A DNA stretch of 64,000 nt from Oenococcus sp. UCMA 16435. GTDB taxonomy: Bacteria; Bacillota; Bacilli; Lactobacillales; Lactobacillaceae. Below, piece by piece: positions 56,126-64,000 of this stretch. A program made the translations under genes and the position numbers. The stretch spans positions 992,001 through 1,056,000 of the forward strand of contig CP030868.2 of NCBI GenBank assembly GCA_004010835.2. The letters run 5' to 3'. The stretch's first letter is position 1; the number at the start of each line of letters is the position of its first letter. The notes under the pieces are model-generated. The model searched no databases, was not told the origin of the DNA, and saw only the letters and a program-made list of their open reading frames with translations.

Positions 56126-56901
56126 CTAAGAACTGTCGAAGTCTTCGCCCTTAAGGTTTTTAATATAAATTTTCTCGAAGATTTTTTTCGATATAGATAT
56201 AAACGCGATTGAAGAAATTAAGCTGAAAGTTATCTGCGTAATTTCAAAACAAATAATTTTGGAATTAAGAATGCTCGAAATATTATATTTGAAATCGTTT
56301 AAAAAAATTAAATAAGAAATATTCCCTGCCACAAAAGAGAAGATCAGTGTATTAATATTGATACCAAGAATTTTTTCAGAAATATTTTTTTCCAGTTGCT
56401 TTAACAAAGAAAGCTTGTTTGTCTGAAGATCTCTATCGACCTCTTCTAATGACACTATGTAACTAATGCCGATATCAAGAGATATGCAAACGGAAAGAAA
56501 CATAATAATAATCGTGGTGAGCTTGTAATAGTTAAGGTCAAACTTAAAAGAATATCCGTCTAAATATTGGAGCATCAAGGGATCGAAACCTTGAACCTGG
56601 AATATATGTTCGTTGATCTTTAAAATTAAAAAACAAATTGGATAAACAACCAAAGAAGAATACAAAATAGTTTTCGAAGCAATTTTATCCAGTTTATTGA
56701 CAAAAATGAGTGAAAAAACTAGAAATAAAATACCAATAATTCCAAAAAATAGATGCCATTCTTATAAGCCATCAAGACGATTAAAAAAATTGTGATGGCA
56801 ATAACCGAAAAAGCATAAAGCAGAAAAGCAAATGCTCTTTTTCGAAAAACAAAAAGAGATGCTAGAATTACGAAAATAAATAAAACCAAGTCGGTACTCA
56901 T
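56126..56901 (-). pseudogene. YibE/F-family membrane protein, second gene, frameshifted
   Basis: The first 60 residues (ATG 56901, three hydrophobic stretches) stop at 56719. The same protein resumes in another frame (FGIIGILFLVFSLIFVNKLDK) and runs to 56126. Adding one T to the T6 run at about 56743-56748 joins them into one protein of about 258 residues with six or seven segments, including SVCISLDIGISYIVSLEEV, the YibE/F signature region. It overlaps the yibE-like gene by four bases. The function of the family is unknown. Confidence 0.75.
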
Positions 56902-57947
56902 AACTTTGGCCTACTGCTTTCTTTATTTAAACCAAATTTTGCATGAAAATAAATTGTGATTGGTACCGTTAAAAGCATTGCCAATATGGAGCTGATAGTC
57001 TCTGTAATCGCCATACTGAGGTTAACCGAGACAGAATAATTTACACTATTGTTGTTTTCCAGATATAGAACCAGCGACGGTACGCTCATTACCGCATATG
57101 AAATAAATAACGTAACTGACATTGTTGATATTGTTTTATAGGCAACATTGGTTACGCCTTCTTGTCTAAACAAATGTTCCTTGGAGAACTCTTTTTCACT
57201 AAAAATATATGTTGAAATAGTGGTTGATGTTTCTATCACACCAGCTGATACACCCAACAAAATTTGCGAATAAAGAATTTCGGAAACCGGCCGGGACAAA
57301 AAAGAAATCGATTGTAAAAACAAGCCTTTTTCGTTAGTCGATATAATAGTGAAAAAAATCAAGGATAAACTAATAAGGATCGTCACAATCGATACAGAGA
57401 AATCCGAAATAAATTTTTGATTAATTCCATCAATGAAAAATAACGATACAAAAATGAAAAACAATGTCATAATCGACGACGCAAAACTCAAACTCAAACT
57501 TGGATAAGCCGAACAAATGACGACCATTAATACAAGAAGCGATCCATTGATGAAGAAAGGCAAAATCGATTTAATAGAGCTGGCATATGGTAAGAATAAA
57601 GATATGAAAATCGCAATTGAAAAGAAGAATAACCAAATTTGATCATTCTTAGGTTGCAACTCATAGCCACCCGCTTCTTTTGCAACAAATACTATATTTC
57701 CGGGAACATAATAATTCTTGTTTGAATAAGATTTATTTTCAGAAACTTTCAAAGAAATCCTTGAGCCTCTTTTTTTCGAGTTCAAATATTCGACTCTGAT
57801 TTTTTCTTCACTGCTTTTCTTATGGCTGACCTTGATAACCTTCGCAATCGGTTTTGAATATAAGTTGTAATCTCTCACGGAAAAATTGACAAAAAACAGA
57901 AAAACGGAAACCCCAATAATGAGTAGAAACCTTGTTTTATTTTTCAT
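56898..57947 (-). CDS. YibE/F-family membrane protein, first gene
   Basis: ATG 57947 (MKNKTRFLLIIGVSV) has GGAG ten bases upstream and is preferred to 57965. The 349-residue protein has an N-terminal helix, an outside beta-rich domain of about 90 residues, then seven or eight membrane segments, with LLGVSAGVIETSTTISTYIF in the signature position. It overlaps ltaS by 11 bases, so the two are co-expressed; the pairing suggests a role in envelope glycopolymer handling. This is inference from position. Confidence 0.75.
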   Translation of the reverse strand: MKNKTRFLLIIGVSVFLFFVNFSVRDYNLYSKPIAKVIKVSHKKSSEEKIRVEYLNSKKRGSRISLKVSENKSYSNKNYYVPGNIVFVAKEAGGYELQPKNDQIWLFFFSIAIFISLFLPYASSIKSILPFFINGSLLVLMVVICSAYPSLSLSFASSIMTLFFIFVSLFFIDGINQKFISDFSVSIVTILISLSLIFFTIISTNEKGLFLQSISFLSRPVSEILYSQILLGVSAGVIETSTTISTYIFSEKEFSKEHLFRQEGVTNVAYKTISTMSVTLFISYAVMSVPSLVLYLENNNSVNYSVSVNLSMAITETISSILAMLLTVPITIYFHAKFGLNKESSRPKL

Positions 57948-60006
57948 CTTTAAGCTCCGGAGCATCCGTATGATATAAATGCACAGTACTTTTGTCCTTA
58001 TTTAGATAATAAATACTGTTTTTGCGTTTGTCCTGTTCCCTATTTAGTTCCTTTATTGCGTGTGCTTTTTGATAATTGAAATGATCTTTATCGATATGCT
58101 TAAATCCTTTGGGGTGATAAAACCTAAGCAGATCGCCAGTAAGTACATCATCGGAATACGATAATTCCCTGTTCACTTCGGACTGTTGCTGATCATAACT
58201 TGTTTGTTCAGTTTTGCTCATTTTTTTAATCGTAAGTCCATTAGAAGTGTTGTATATGTTTCCCAGATACTTCATAAATTCCGGAGAAACGAAATCACCA
58301 TCTCTAAAAGCAACAGTTTGATCGTGATCTTTTGACAATAAATCTGTGCCAAAAAACAGATAACGGTTAGGATTAACTCCCAAGATATTCAGCAAGGTTG
58401 GAAGAACATCTATTTCGCCTCCATAAGTATGATCGGTGAAGCCTTTCAAATTACTTGCGTGGATCATAAAGGGAACTTTTTGGAAATTGGCTAAATCATA
58501 ATCAGTTAATTTCGACTTGTTAAGAATTTTAGAAATAGCCGCGCGGTGGTTATTGGATATACCATAGTGATCTCCATACAAAACAATCAAGCTTTTGTTG
58601 TACAACCCACTTACTTTGAGGTAATTTATAAATTCGCCGAAAGCTTCATCCAAATAATGAGCAGTCTGAACATAATGATCTACGGAATTATCGCCTGTAT
58701 GCCAGGAAGAAATATCCTCATCATATTTATTTAAATCATATGGATAATGATTGGTTACGGTAATTATTTTTGCGTAAAAGGGTTGCGGAAGTTTTTGGAT
58801 ATAGCTGACACTATCCTTCATAAAGATTTTATCTTTCATACCATAACCGGCATTAAAACTGTCTTTGTTATTATCCGGATAATAGTTTTTGCTGAAGAAA
58901 TACTCATAACCCCACGATTTATAAGTGTTATCTCGATTCCAAAAAGTGGGAACATCCCCATGAAGAGAAGCAGTCGTATACCCTTTTTCATCAAGAATTT
59001 CTGGTGCAGCATCAAAGATATCTTGAGTGCCGTAACTCACCATGGCAGAACCTGTAGGTAAACCAAACAGAGAGTTTTCCAACATCATTTCCGCATCGGA
59101 TGTTTTCCCTTGTGCGACTTGATGATAGAAGTTATCAAAAGAAATTGTGTGTTTATCATGATAAAACTTATCTAAATTTGGTAAAACCTCTTTCCCTTCG
59201 TACTTGTAGTCAATCATGAATTGCTGCAAACTCTCCAAATGAATTATGAAAACATCTTTATTTTTTTCTTTACCAAAATATTCAATGTCATGCGTCTTTT
59301 TGCTTTTGATAAATTTAAGGACTTTTTTAAGTTCTTTTGGCTTGGCCTTTTCCTTCATCGAAGACTGTTCTGAGTTCTGATATAAGTTATCTATAAAATA
59401 GCCATCCATTCCTAAATATTTAACTAAATAGTTATTATCAAAACTTCTTGTCAATAATTGTGGTCTATCGACATTGGCCAAAAACAGTACCGCAAAAGAA
59501 GCTATTAAAGATAAAAAACCAGCTAAAGAAAATAACAGATGATTTGTGTAGTTGGAAACTACAATTTTTCTGTAGTGGATGAGTAAAAACAGAATTAAAA
59601 CATCCAAAAACAGCCAAAGATCCGGAAAGTGAACGATTTGAACCAGGCTTTTGCCTATATTATTGCTTGCAAGGCCAAAAGATTCGATTGTTTGTATGGA
59701 AATAAAGTCAGAAAATTCTCTGTAATAAATAATATTTACGAATAACCAAAAATTTTGAATAAATAAAAAAAGAAGATTGGCCCAAATATATAATCTCTTC
59801 TTAAGAAAAGAGATTAAGCAAATAATAATGGCAGAAATCGGCAGTGGATTTACTATCAACAAAAGAATTTGAAGCGGGTCGGTTTTAGTTATATTCAGAT
59901 TAAAGTATGTTAAATAGACTATTTCCGTTTCAATCCAGATCAAAAAGAGAATAATTATTGAAAAATGTCTTTTAGATACATTGATTACTGGAAAATATTT
60001 CTTCAT
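57937..60006 (-). CDS. ltaS: Lipoteichoic-acid-synthase-like sulfatase-fold enzyme
   Basis: The 689-residue protein has five N-terminal membrane helices (to about residue 180) and an extracellular sulfatase-fold domain. The nucleophile is Thr302 in QGKTSDAEMM; Mn2+ ligands include Glu258 in HLESLQ and the Asp/His of LYGDHYG. It matches LtaS, which polymerises glycerol-phosphate from phosphatidylglycerol onto lipoteichoic acid. Residues and length (about 650-690) are normal. It starts at ATG 60006 with AAGGA upstream. Confidence 0.92.
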   Translation of the reverse strand: MKKYFPVINVSKRHFSIIILFLIWIETEIVYLTYFNLNITKTDPLQILLLIVNPLPISAIIICLISFLKKRLYIWANLLFLFIQNFWLFVNIIYYREFSDFISIQTIESFGLASNNIGKSLVQIVHFPDLWLFLDVLILFLLIHYRKIVVSNYTNHLLFSLAGFLSLIASFAVLFLANVDRPQLLTRSFDNNYLVKYLGMDGYFIDNLYQNSEQSSMKEKAKPKELKKVLKFIKSKKTHDIEYFGKEKNKDVFIIHLESLQQFMIDYKYEGKEVLPNLDKFYHDKHTISFDNFYHQVAQGKTSDAEMMLENSLFGLPTGSAMVSYGTQDIFDAAPEILDEKGYTTASLHGDVPTFWNRDNTYKSWGYEYFFSKNYYPDNNKDSFNAGYGMKDKIFMKDSVSYIQKLPQPFYAKIITVTNHYPYDLNKYDEDISSWHTGDNSVDHYVQTAHYLDEAFGEFINYLKVSGLYNKSLIVLYGDHYGISNNHRAAISKILNKSKLTDYDLANFQKVPFMIHASNLKGFTDHTYGGEIDVLPTLLNILGVNPNRYLFFGTDLLSKDHDQTVAFRDGDFVSPEFMKYLGNIYNTSNGLTIKKMSKTEQTSYDQQQSEVNRELSYSDDVLTGDLLRFYHPKGFKHIDKDHFNYQKAHAIKELNREQDKRKNSIYYLNKDKSTVHLYHTDAPELKDEK

Positions 60007-60193
60007 TTCTTAAATTCCTTTTGCTGACAAAAATATTGGAAACTCTTTTACATCGATTATCCAAAACAAAATTATTGAAAAATAAAAGCTGGAAAAGAGC
60101 ACAACGGATATTCTATATCTAAAATTCATTAAATATAACTATGATTAATATGTAATATTCTTATATCTAATTTGATTTATCTACTCTTCGAAG

Positions 60194-60221
60194 GAGTAAT
60201 CTTCGCTAATAAAGAGTAATC
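60194..60221. repeat. Direct repeat GAGTAATC, 20-bp spacing
   Basis: GAGTAATC occurs at 60194-60201 and 60214-60221, two helical turns apart, about 190 bases upstream of ltaS. Such spacing is usual for dimeric response-regulator sites, but no regulator is linked to it. Confidence 0.35.
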
Positions 60222-60360
60222 ATTACTATAAAATTGTCGATAAGCGATTTTGTTGTCTCATATACGAATTATTCTTCTCAAGGAAATTTATTCGTTCGTA
60301 TTTGACCAATTGACAATTTCATAACGCTTTTTTGTCGTGAATTAACATTTGTATAAAGAA

Positions 60361-60381
60361 AAAGCCCAGTCTATGGGTTTT
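60361..60381 (-). terminator. Intrinsic terminator-like hairpin
   Basis: AAAGCCCA pairs with TGGGTTTT (one G-T) around a 5-base loop; the minus strand continues CTTTTTCTTT. It could end transcripts coming from the GDPD side. Confidence 0.6.
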
Positions 60382-60561
60382 TATCCTTTTAATTATGATC
60401 TTTTAATGAAATAAATTTTTTTAAAATTAAAATGTAATTACCGTACTTTATAACAACATCCTCAATATCAAAACCGTTAACTTTTTATTAGAATGAGTGT
60501 TTCTTTCAATGAATTAATTCTAACTGCAAATAATTATAAAAATTATAAAGATATTTTTTTA

Positions 60562-60663
60562 TTAGTTTATTTTCAGCAATCGAAAATAACGATCAAACAG
60601 TTCTTGAGTCTGATGATCGCTATTTTGATTTTTAAAAATAAAAAAATGATGAGCGTTTTGTAA
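60562..60663 (-). pseudogene. Possible alpha/beta-hydrolase C-terminal remnant
   Basis: A minus-strand stretch LQNAHHFFIFKNQNSDHQTQ and a helix ELFDRYFRLLKIN with stop at 60562 resembles the C-terminus of esterase-type alpha/beta hydrolases, where HH would hold the catalytic His. Nothing upstream forms a frame. This is a weak call. Confidence 0.2.
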
Positions 60664-60749
60664 TTTAAAAAAATCTATCTAATAGATTGTTCAAAAACCG
60701 TAAAAATCAATCATGGCAAGTGAAGGCAAATTAGCTTGTATTCATGCCT

Positions 60750-62530
60750 TTAGTAAACCTGACGAATATTAAGCATATAGAATAAAAGTGCTTTATTATA
60801 GTCAAAACGGCATGGCGTCTTAAGAATGGTTTTTAACTTTTGCGGATAATCGGTAATAATACCATCAACGTTCATAACACTTAACCAGTGCATTGATAAA
60901 GCATCATCCGAAGTCCAGGCAAATATACGTTTCCCTTGTCGGTGGACAGTACCAACAAGTTCGTTATCCAAAGTGCTGTATTCAATCGTATAAAAATTGT
61001 TCCCTTTGTATGGCAAAGACTCGGTATTATAAGATATGATAAATCCAACTTTTAAATTTGGATCTTTTTTATGAATGCTATTAATCAGGCCCTGATTTAG
61101 AGAATGAATTAAATCATGATGTTTAACTAAACTTTTGCCATACTTACTCAAAAATACTTTTGATAGAGACTCATATTTATGACTTATTGACGGTGTTTTT
61201 ATTTCCACAAGTAATTTTTGTCCATGATTCCAAGCATAATTGGCGTATTTATGAAAGGATGTCATTTTTGTTTGGTGGTCAACAGCTTTTATCGTTATTT
61301 TTTCAAGTTGTTCTAAAGTTGCCTGCTCCGGTTTCAGGTTTTTTCCGGTTAATGATTTCAAATTATAATCATGCATGACAACAAATTGATGGTCTTTGGT
61401 ATATCTAACGTCTACTTCAATATAATTTGGCTTAAGTCGACTGGTGGATTTTAAACTTTGTAGACTGTTTGGGACGCCGTTATTGCCGTTCGAACCCTTA
61501 TGAGAAATTATTAAAACCCTCCTATTGATAACAGGGAAGAAATTGTTAGTCGATATAGAAGATATTAAACCTATGCAGATTATGGAAACTATTGCCAACA
61601 GGATTTGTTTTATAGATATCTTATGTTCAAAAAATGGAGCAAAAATCTTTTCCTGATCTGAAAATGAATTTCGGAAAATACATCTCAGCAGTTCATAAGT
61701 CGCTCCATATAAAAGACCCGTGAAAAAACAATCAATAAATTAGCAGAAACTCTGGCAGAGAAGAACGGCACCCGGTCAACCAAAGTTTGAATACAGAAAA
61801 CTAGTCCGATTAACAACAGTAGAACTATCAAATTTGTTAAAAAAACCAGAGTCAGATGACGAATTTTTTTAGCAGACATTTCAAACCAACTGTATCGGAC
61901 AGCATCCGAGAAACTTTTGCCAGACATAATTGCTGGAATTGTTTGAAACAACTTAATAATCAACAGCCAAAAAAACATAACGACTAATAAAATTACGATC
62001 AATAGAAAAATGTTTTTAATAACTGTCTGAACAATAAAATAAGGCAGCTTAATAAGAGTTATCAAAGGCAGTTTGTAGCCAACGTTGGCCAAGGGCAAAC
62101 CGGCTATCAGCAATAACAAGCATATTAAGTGAATCCCCGGATTAAAAACTTTCAATTTCATATCCGACCAATGATCACGATGATCTCTGATCCGAAGGAA
62201 ATAAAAAAAGAACAGCTGAATCAACAGCACAAAAGCAAACCAAATCAGAGTATAACAAGCAAGAGCTGCCAATAAATCAATCGCCTGTTTTGTAAACAAA
62301 TCGGACCAATCAGGGAATGACCAATTCAATATCGATGATATTTTGAGCATGAACTGATTCGCCAATTCATACAAAAAATTTTCCAAGTAATTAAAAACAA
62401 GCAGAATAATCAGTATCGGTATCAAATGTTTATTTGTGACGGCATTATTTTTTATTTTTTCCTTCTTCCAAAAAGTGAATTCATCTCTAAGGATATTGTA
62501 CCTTCTAAAAAACAAGCAATTGGCAACCAT
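60750..62530 (-). pseudogene. Membrane-anchored glycerophosphodiester phosphodiesterase, frameshifted
   Basis: The N-terminal half (ATG 62530, about six hydrophobic segments, GDPD membrane domain) stops at 61685 after FSRVFYMERLMNC. Adding one T in the T6 run near 61723-61728 gives FFTGLLYGATYELLRC and continues without a stop through the catalytic half to 60750: about 593 residues, the usual size. The GDPD half has IISHKGSNGNNGVPNSL, EVDVRYTKDHQFVVMHD and EIKTP, the His/Glu/Asp set. It would hydrolyse glycerophosphodiesters such as teichoic-acid or lipid products. The split can make two proteins but the second lacks a clear start signal. Confidence 0.82.
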
Positions 62531-62571
62531 CCTGGTTCAAGTTTGTTAATAAAAAAACCGATTGAGAAAAT

Positions 62572-63771
62572 TTAGTCACTTTTTCGACGTAATAGATAGG
62601 ATACGATGATTGCGATTATTAGCACCCAATAAAGTCCGGAAACTGATGAAAAGACAAGTTGATAGCCACCATGGGTATTTAGAAATGCTCCGATAAAAGG
62701 GCCAACCGCAACTCCAACCGATTGAGTAGATTGAATATAGGAAAAAGATCTATTTAATTGATTGGGTTTTGTCATTTTTGTAATCTGAACTTCAATTGCC
62801 GGATTAACTCCGGCATCAGATATTCCAAAGATAGCTCGGCTCATAATAAAAATAAATAATGAATCAGCTATAGAAGATAAAAATAAACTAAATCCAACTA
62901 AAGTAAGCATGGCAAACAAAATCAAAGCTGCTGAATATCTATCAACCAGTTTTCCCAATGATCGAGCAGTCAAAAAAGTCATGATCCCCGTAGCGGAAAC
63001 TGATAAACCAATCGATAATCCTCCGGTGTTTCTACTAATTTCCTGTACAAAAAACGCAATATAAGGTGAAACAGCGTTATTAATAGCCTGCACTAAAAAA
63101 GTTGCAGTCAACAAAAAGAATATTCCTAAATTCCATTTAAAGGTTTCTGGTTTTTTGTCTAAAGATTTTGTTTCTACTTTTGGATTCGGAAGATTTTTAC
63201 TCAAAAATATACAATTCAAAAATAAAATGATCGCACTAGTGGAAACCAATCCTCGAAAAGTTACCAAAGGAACTAAACCGCTACCGATAACCGGAGCAAT
63301 TATTGTTGAAATACTGCTTGTTGTTGCAACAAGGCCTAAACTTTTTTCAACTTCTTTTTTGGGAACTATTTGGGCAACGATAGCACCAGAAATTGTCATT
63401 AAACCAACAAATAGTCCTTGAGCCATTTTCAAAATAATCAGTTGAGTCACATTTTGAACAAAAGTCATCAACAAATAAATTATTGCCGTTCCCCAACTTG
63501 CTCTCATTAGTCAAGGTTTAGCACCATATTTGTCAGCTAGCCTTCCCAAAAATGGTGATAAAATTGCGCCAATCAAATATGTCAGAGATACACATAAACT
63601 AGTAGCCCAATTGCTTAAATTACTAGATGCGTGTAAGGTGTTTTTTATAAAAAGAGGTAGAAAAGGGTTAACCGCGCCACCGGCAACAGCACTAACAAAA
63701 ATTGAGACTATCATTAATATAAAAAGTTTGTCACTTTTATTTTCAATTTTTTTATGAGCTATTTTTATCAT
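62572..63771 (-). pseudogene. Major facilitator superfamily exporter with in-frame stop
   Basis: One frame of 400 codons from ATG 63771 to 62572 has the MFS loop motif GRLADKYGAKP after TM2, and about 12 hydrophobic segments. It is broken only by TGA at 63508-63510 (KP*LMRASWG), 87 codons in. A restart at ATG 63504 would leave ten segments. It resembles multidrug exporters (MdtG/Bmr type). The stop could come from CGA by one C-to-T change. Confidence 0.82.
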
Positions 63772-63941
63772 TTTTTTATACTATCTAGATGATATTTAAA
63801 TTAATTTATCATAAGATAATATAAAAATATGTATAACTTAGAAATATATTCGAATCTTTTTCTTTGTAAGTAGTCGATGACTCAGTCCTATTAAGTTTCG
63901 GATTTTATAGCTTGATTAAGCTATCCAATTTATTTTTAGTA

Positions 63942-64000
63942 TTAATTATCATTCTCTAAAAGCATATGATATAAAGCCCCATAAAGATTGGCGTCATTAT
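63942..64000 (-). CDS. ROK-family sugar kinase, C-terminal end (partial)
   Basis: The frame from the right edge reads NDANLYGALYHMLLENDN and stops at 63942. NDANLxGAxY is the ending of ROK glucokinase/fructokinase-type proteins. Only 19 codons are inside the window. Confidence 0.6.
   Translation of the reverse strand, partial: NDANLYGALYHMLLENDN

Larger units (their letters stand above)
60007..60749. other. 743-bp AT-rich intergenic region
   Basis: No intact gene is visible. It holds a direct repeat GAGTAATC (60194-60201 and 60214-60221), a terminator-like hairpin (60361-60381) and a possible hydrolase remnant (60562-60663), listed separately. The ltaS promoter is expected in the left part. 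Confidence 0.5.

Noticed and set aside
63907..63924. Hairpin TAGCTT/AAGCTA as terminator of the ROK gene
   Set aside because: The stem is short and no T run follows on the minus strand.

Overview
The window looks like chromosome of an obligately heterofermentative lactic acid bacterium, most probably Oenococcus (O. oeni or a close relative). Supporting signs are the low G+C content, a phosphoketolase (xpk), pyruvate oxidase, a mevalonate-pathway HMG-CoA reductase, a sucrose phosphorylase that resembles the Leuconostoc enzyme as I remember it, and above all an archaeal-type PEP carboxylase, which is known from only a few bacteria including Oenococcus and Leuconostoc. No IS element, prophage, CRISPR array or replication origin was seen.

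Layout. 1-8.6 kb: an accessory block with an acyltransferase cut by the left edge, a frameshifted quinone-oxidoreductase-like gene, a LysE remnant, and two dehydrogenase loci each with its own regulator and palindromic operator (MerR at 4.06 kb, TetR at 7.76 kb). 8.6-16.3 kb: sugar and peptide catabolism (sucrose phosphorylase with an in-frame stop, zinc alcohol dehydrogenase, GH36 alpha-galactosidase, aldo/keto reductase, C69 dipeptidase). 16.4-22.3 kb: housekeeping rpmE2, murA, pyrG and rpoE, with a clear CTP-sensing attenuator before pyrG, then a divergent DUF1934/HD-hydrolase pair whose promoters predict leaderless mRNAs. 22.3-26.7 kb: metal homeostasis (two Usp, two VIT1-like transporters, mntH). 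26.7-32.0 kb: a tight operon trpS-mvaA-ppcA-sirtuin-CDF. 32.2-36.7 kb: a five-gene GntR-controlled ABC operon. 36.8-39.2 kb: amino-acid ABC fusion protein and asparaginase. 39.2-43.7 kb: a lactococcin-972-type export pair beside a decayed precursor-like remnant and a frameshifted Rgg regulator. 43.8-51.8 kb: xpk with a perfect cre site, ybaK, a membrane HExxH protein, a tyrosine T-box with tyrS, tRNA-Ala(CGC) and pyruvate oxidase. 52-62.5 kb: cell envelope (UppP, LCP ligase, YibE/YibF, LtaS, membrane GDPD). 62.5-64 kb: an MFS gene with an in-frame stop and the tail of a ROK kinase.

The strongest overall pattern is gene decay by single-base events. Four genes carry a one-base change in a short A or T run (A8 at about 1776, T6 near 42348, 56743 and 61723), two carry one in-frame stop, and two more are badly worn. 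Oenococcus is known to lack mutS and mutL, so homopolymer slippage fits the biology, but sequencing error must be excluded. Several genes also lack a Shine-Dalgarno sequence and have a -10 element six or seven bases before the start codon, suggesting leaderless translation.
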